From Brevibacillus daliensis (GTDB lineage: Bacteria > Bacillota > Bacilli > Brevibacillales > Brevibacillaceae): a stretch of 64,000 nt of DNA. This document shows, piece by piece, positions 61,402 to 64,000 of this stretch. Made by a program: the position numbers and the translations under genes. How positions within the stretch are numbered: position 1 is the first letter of the stretch; each line of letters begins with the position of its first letter. The notes below the pieces were generated by a model, which was not told where the DNA came from, did not search any database, and was given only the letters and a program-made list of their open reading frames with translations. The stretch is from positions 310,001 through 374,000 of the forward strand of contig NZ_JAJISB010000001.1 of the NCBI RefSeq assembly GCF_021245735.1. The letters are read 5' to 3'.

Positions 61402-63684
61402 TTATTCCCGTCTGTCAGAGTTGTTCAGCTTTTTCTTGCGCCACATACGTAAAAATATAATGAGCAAGCCAATGAAAACGGTAGGCATCAGTACGATCAA
61501 CCAAAGCGGGAGCTTTTCCGTAAGAGGGGATGAATCGCTCTCGTTCTTACTCCCCGATTTTTGATTCACATCAATCGTAAAAATCTCTTTCGACTTGCTC
61601 ATCACCAGAACTTGTCCATCCTGATGGGATGTTTTCAGGTGGGTGAACATGTCCGGGTGAAGGTTAGAGCTACCCGTCATCTTGCGGTCTGCAGACTGGA
61701 AGATGGCCAAGGCATTTTCTTTGTTCCACGGTGATGGCTGAATCCAAGCAGCGTACATCGTCGTCTCATTCAACACGCTGTACGGAGCCAGCTGCAGTTG
61801 TTCCCCTTCAGTCTGCACTAACAGTTCCGTTTGCTTTTCCCTGAGTGAAGGAAATTGGCTGAGATCCCCGACAGCAATCAGATTGTATTCGGCCAGCTGC
61901 TTTTTCTCTTCCTCTTGCAAAGGCTCACGGAAGACAGGAATATCTGCGGTTGAAACGGAGTCGACTACCAGATCGTTTGCAAGCATCGACAGCTGGGAAA
62001 GATATCCGGTCCCTACATTCTCTGGCAGCAAAAACGCTGTCCGGTCAGGACCTTGATCATCCGCAAATGGAGCTGGCCAGTATTGAAAGCTATGCTCCTT
62101 AGCAACCTCATGAGGTACGTTCAGCACACTTTCCTTGTCTACAAAAATCCAGCGTCCATTGTTTTCATCACGGTAGCAAGCTGCACCCTTTTGTTCCATA
62201 TGAGCCGCAAGTGAAACGGTCAAGACGTTACCTTCTTCCGCAAGCAACTCTGCCGAGATTGGGATGCTGACCGTGTATACATCGCTCTCTTTATTTTCCT
62301 CAGCCAGCTTTGCCAAAGAAATGGCGCTTGGCACTCCATTTACATACACCGTCAACCCGTTATGATCACGTTTGTTGCTCTTATCCGCTTTGTTTTTCTC
62401 CTGATCTTTTGCATCCTGCAGCAACAACGGCGACACTTTCAGCTTGAGATCGAGCGAGCCGTCCCCCGTCACTTTCCAGGAGGAAGGAATGGTAAGCCTC
62501 ATGTTGTTTGATTTGTCGTTCATCGCATTGAGATTCACGTGATCGTAGCCAGACGATGACAGAGTCAGCTGCTTCGGCTTCGTTTCCCCTAGCTGTTTTA
62601 CCACCGGGGTTTGATGAACATTCATTTGATTTCCGGAAAGCTGTCTAGTTAACGTAGAGTCGGTCAGTACTCCTATTTTTTCCTGAATCGTCTTCTCCTC
62701 CGTCGCTGTTACCAGCATCAGCAGGTTTGTCTGATTGGAGTTGCTTGCTTGCATCGAAAAGTAGTCAATAGAGAGCGCTTGTTCCTTTGGCTGTACGCGC
62801 TGGTCGCTTACCAGCTGCTTGATCGGCCCTTTCCACTCACCTATACCTCCGAGTGCGATGACGTGTTGTCGTTTCGCTTGTTTCGCCCACTCCGACTCGG
62901 TCAGTACTGGGATGGAATTGTGTGCGGCCGTGTAAGACGAAAGGGAGGTGGCCAACTCCAAGGCGGACGAAACTATGCCGGGAGATGCAGTGTCAGGCAC
63001 CACGATCGCGCCGTATACCTCACTGGACACGCCTGGCTCAACGAAAGGGTGGGGAAAGTCATTCAGCAAGTCATTGGATGACCAGGCAGTTTTCGTATCA
63101 ATAAACACAGACGACGCTTGGTCTACTTTCAGCCAGTTGGCCGGATTGTAATCGTCGTTGCACAAATCATCGGATACGAGGCTGTGCTTGCTCACGGTAA
63201 TCTTGTGATATCCGGCTTTTGTTTCATCTGGTCCCAACGGAATACGAATCTTGCCTTGACGACTGGTCTCTTCGGTCAAAAACAAGCTTTTAATAGGCTT
63301 GTCATCAATGCTTACCGTCAATGTAGACTGTGAATCGATCAGTAGCTCTGAATGACTGAAGGAAAGCTCCAGGTAGTTATTTGTCCCAAGCGTTGCCTTG
63401 GGCACATTGTAGTAATAGTCATGCGAAGCGTCAACACCATTCAGCGTTAACGGTTCCGAGATAAATCGATACAAGTACCCTGGGGAAGAACTGGACGCAT
63501 TCGGGGTATAGCTGGCTACTTTCCCGTCCCCCACGCGTGTAAAGGTGACATTCCCCATCTCGGTAGCCGCAGTAACGGGAATTTTTGTCGGTGTCACTTG
63601 GGCAGACACGACTGATGGCAGCTGGACGGCCAACAAAGTGGAAACCGTCAGCAGCGCAATTGATTGGTTCCATGAACGTTTCAT
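61402..63684 (-). CDS. BcsB-like cellulose synthase regulatory subunit
   Basis: A 760-residue secreted, membrane-anchored protein: signal peptide (ALLTVSTLLAVQLPSVVSA), a long extracytoplasmic part and one C-terminal membrane segment (LPLWLIVLMPTVFIGLLIIF) with a basic tail. The LCNDDYNPANWLKV segment (near residue 180) and the paired jelly-roll/ferredoxin-like arrangement are typical of the BcsB family, which guides a polysaccharide from its synthase through the wall. It overlaps the upstream glycosyltransferase stop by ATGA. GC is higher than in the rest of the window. The polymer made need not be cellulose. Confidence 0.85.
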   Translation of the reverse strand: MKRSWNQSIALLTVSTLLAVQLPSVVSAQVTPTKIPVTAATEMGNVTFTRVGDGKVASYTPNASSSSPGYLYRFISEPLTLNGVDASHDYYYNVPKATLGTNNYLELSFSHSELLIDSQSTLTVSIDDKPIKSLFLTEETSRQGKIRIPLGPDETKAGYHKITVSKHSLVSDDLCNDDYNPANWLKVDQASSVFIDTKTAWSSNDLLNDFPHPFVEPGVSSEVYGAIVVPDTASPGIVSSALELATSLSSYTAAHNSIPVLTESEWAKQAKRQHVIALGGIGEWKGPIKQLVSDQRVQPKEQALSIDYFSMQASNSNQTNLLMLVTATEEKTIQEKIGVLTDSTLTRQLSGNQMNVHQTPVVKQLGETKPKQLTLSSSGYDHVNLNAMNDKSNNMRLTIPSSWKVTGDGSLDLKLKVSPLLLQDAKDQEKNKADKSNKRDHNGLTVYVNGVPSAISLAKLAEENKESDVYTVSIPISAELLAEEGNVLTVSLAAHMEQKGAACYRDENNGRWIFVDKESVLNVPHEVAKEHSFQYWPAPFADDQGPDRTAFLLPENVGTGYLSQLSMLANDLVVDSVSTADIPVFREPLQEEEKKQLAEYNLIAVGDLSQFPSLREKQTELLVQTEGEQLQLAPYSVLNETTMYAAWIQPSPWNKENALAIFQSADRKMTGSSNLHPDMFTHLKTSHQDGQVLVMSKSKEIFTIDVNQKSGSKNESDSSPLTEKLPLWLIVLMPTVFIGLLIIFLRMWRKKKLNNSDRRE

Positions 63685-64000
63685 TTCTCCACTTCTATCC
63701 TCTCTTGCTTTATTTTTTTCTTTACTTCAAAACGCTCCGTTTTGTACCATTTCACTTCCTGACCAAACAGCACTCGCTTGATTTCGAGGAACAGCGCGTA
63801 AATAACGAGAGCAATCCACAACTGGGAGTAAGTAAAGTACATGAACAGTACAATCAGGAAGTTTTTCATGTTCAGCTCGGTTCTTTCGATGCTCAATGCG
63901 ATCATGACCTCTGTCACATACAAAAAGTACGCCAAAACCCACAGGATGACCGAAACGATGCCCACGTTGAGCTGAAGGTCAACAAACAGATTGACTATAA
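63681..64000 (-). CDS. C-terminal part of a family-2 glycosyltransferase, cut by the window edge
   Basis: About 106 residues are visible, open to the window end. They contain two to three hydrophobic segments and the end sequence EVKWYKTERFEVKKKIKQER; a W-x-K-T-x-R at the last cytoplasmic stretch is common in membrane glycosyltransferases of the cellulose/hyaluronan synthase type. It is translationally coupled with the BcsB-like gene, which supports a synthase role. The catalytic domain lies outside the window. An internal GTG (63965) is unlikely to be the real start. Confidence 0.7.
   Translation of the reverse strand, partial: IVNLFVDLQLNVGIVSVILWVLAYFLYVTEVMIALSIERTELNMKNFLIVLFMYFTYSQLWIALVIYALFLEIKRVLFGQEVKWYKTERFEVKKKIKQERIEVEK

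Overview
The window looks like chromosomal DNA of a spore-forming Gram-positive of the Brevibacillus/Paenibacillaceae type. The evidence is the gene content (gerE, gerM, lonB, sdhCAB of the Bacillus kind, FadR with its operator), AGGAGG-type ribosome binding sites, frequent TTG/GTG starts and moderate GC. The backbone follows a gene order familiar from Bacillus: lonB-clpX-tig ... rph-rdgB-gerM-racE, then gerE-sdhBAC-yslB-lysC-uvrC-trxA-etfAB-fadB-fadR. Assignment to Brevibacillus is inference. No rRNA, tRNA, CRISPR array or complete insertion sequence was found.

Layout. 1-9.4 kb: protein quality control (lonB partial, clpX, clpP, trigger factor), a phosphodiesterase, RdgB, RNase PH, GerM and glutamate racemase, all on the minus strand. 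9.5-12.3 kb: a superoxide dismutase with an N-terminal extension, HU, a small monooxygenase-fold protein and a frameshifted secreted protein. 12.4-28.2 kb: one minus-strand cobalamin operon, cbiH60-cbiX-cbiJ-cbiC-cbiD-cbiET-cbiL-cbiF-cbiG-cbiA-cobO-cbiP-cbiMNQO, led by a cobalamin riboswitch with its own terminator. It covers cobalt insertion, the corrin ring, both amidations, adenosylation and cobalt uptake, but not the late nucleotide-loop genes. 28.7-34 kb: a membrane protein, ThiT with a TPP riboswitch, a signal peptidase, GerE, and two peptide-type ABC permeases without partners. 34.4-38.2 kb: a large secreted subtilisin-like protease. 38.8-46.4 kb: succinate dehydrogenase, YslB, metX under a SAM-I riboswitch, and lysC (with an internal start for a beta subunit) under a lysine riboswitch. 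46.4-55.9 kb: an SDR enzyme with a non-standard start, uvrC, trxA, a fatty-acid oxidation operon (fadR-fadB-etfB-etfA) with a FadR operator, an ArsR/small membrane protein pair, a methyltransferase and a YebC/PmpR regulator. 55.9-57.8 kb: an AT-rich patch with an HAD hydrolase and gene remnants. 57.8-64 kb: LcfA, a thiolase, and a BcsB-like protein with the end of a family-2 glycosyltransferase.

The most unusual content is non-coding. Five intergenic elements of 201-206 bp are long imperfect palindromes. Four share an apical loop motif (TCATRGRTTGC closed by a GCAA/TTGC stem) although their outer stems differ. Those four form two pairs, each in opposite orientation. A separate block of about 80 bp with three consecutive short palindromes occurs twice, each time directly after the terminator of a riboswitch (cobalamin and SAM). 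A third repeat of about 50 bp occurs three times. These repeats are the best candidates for something undescribed.
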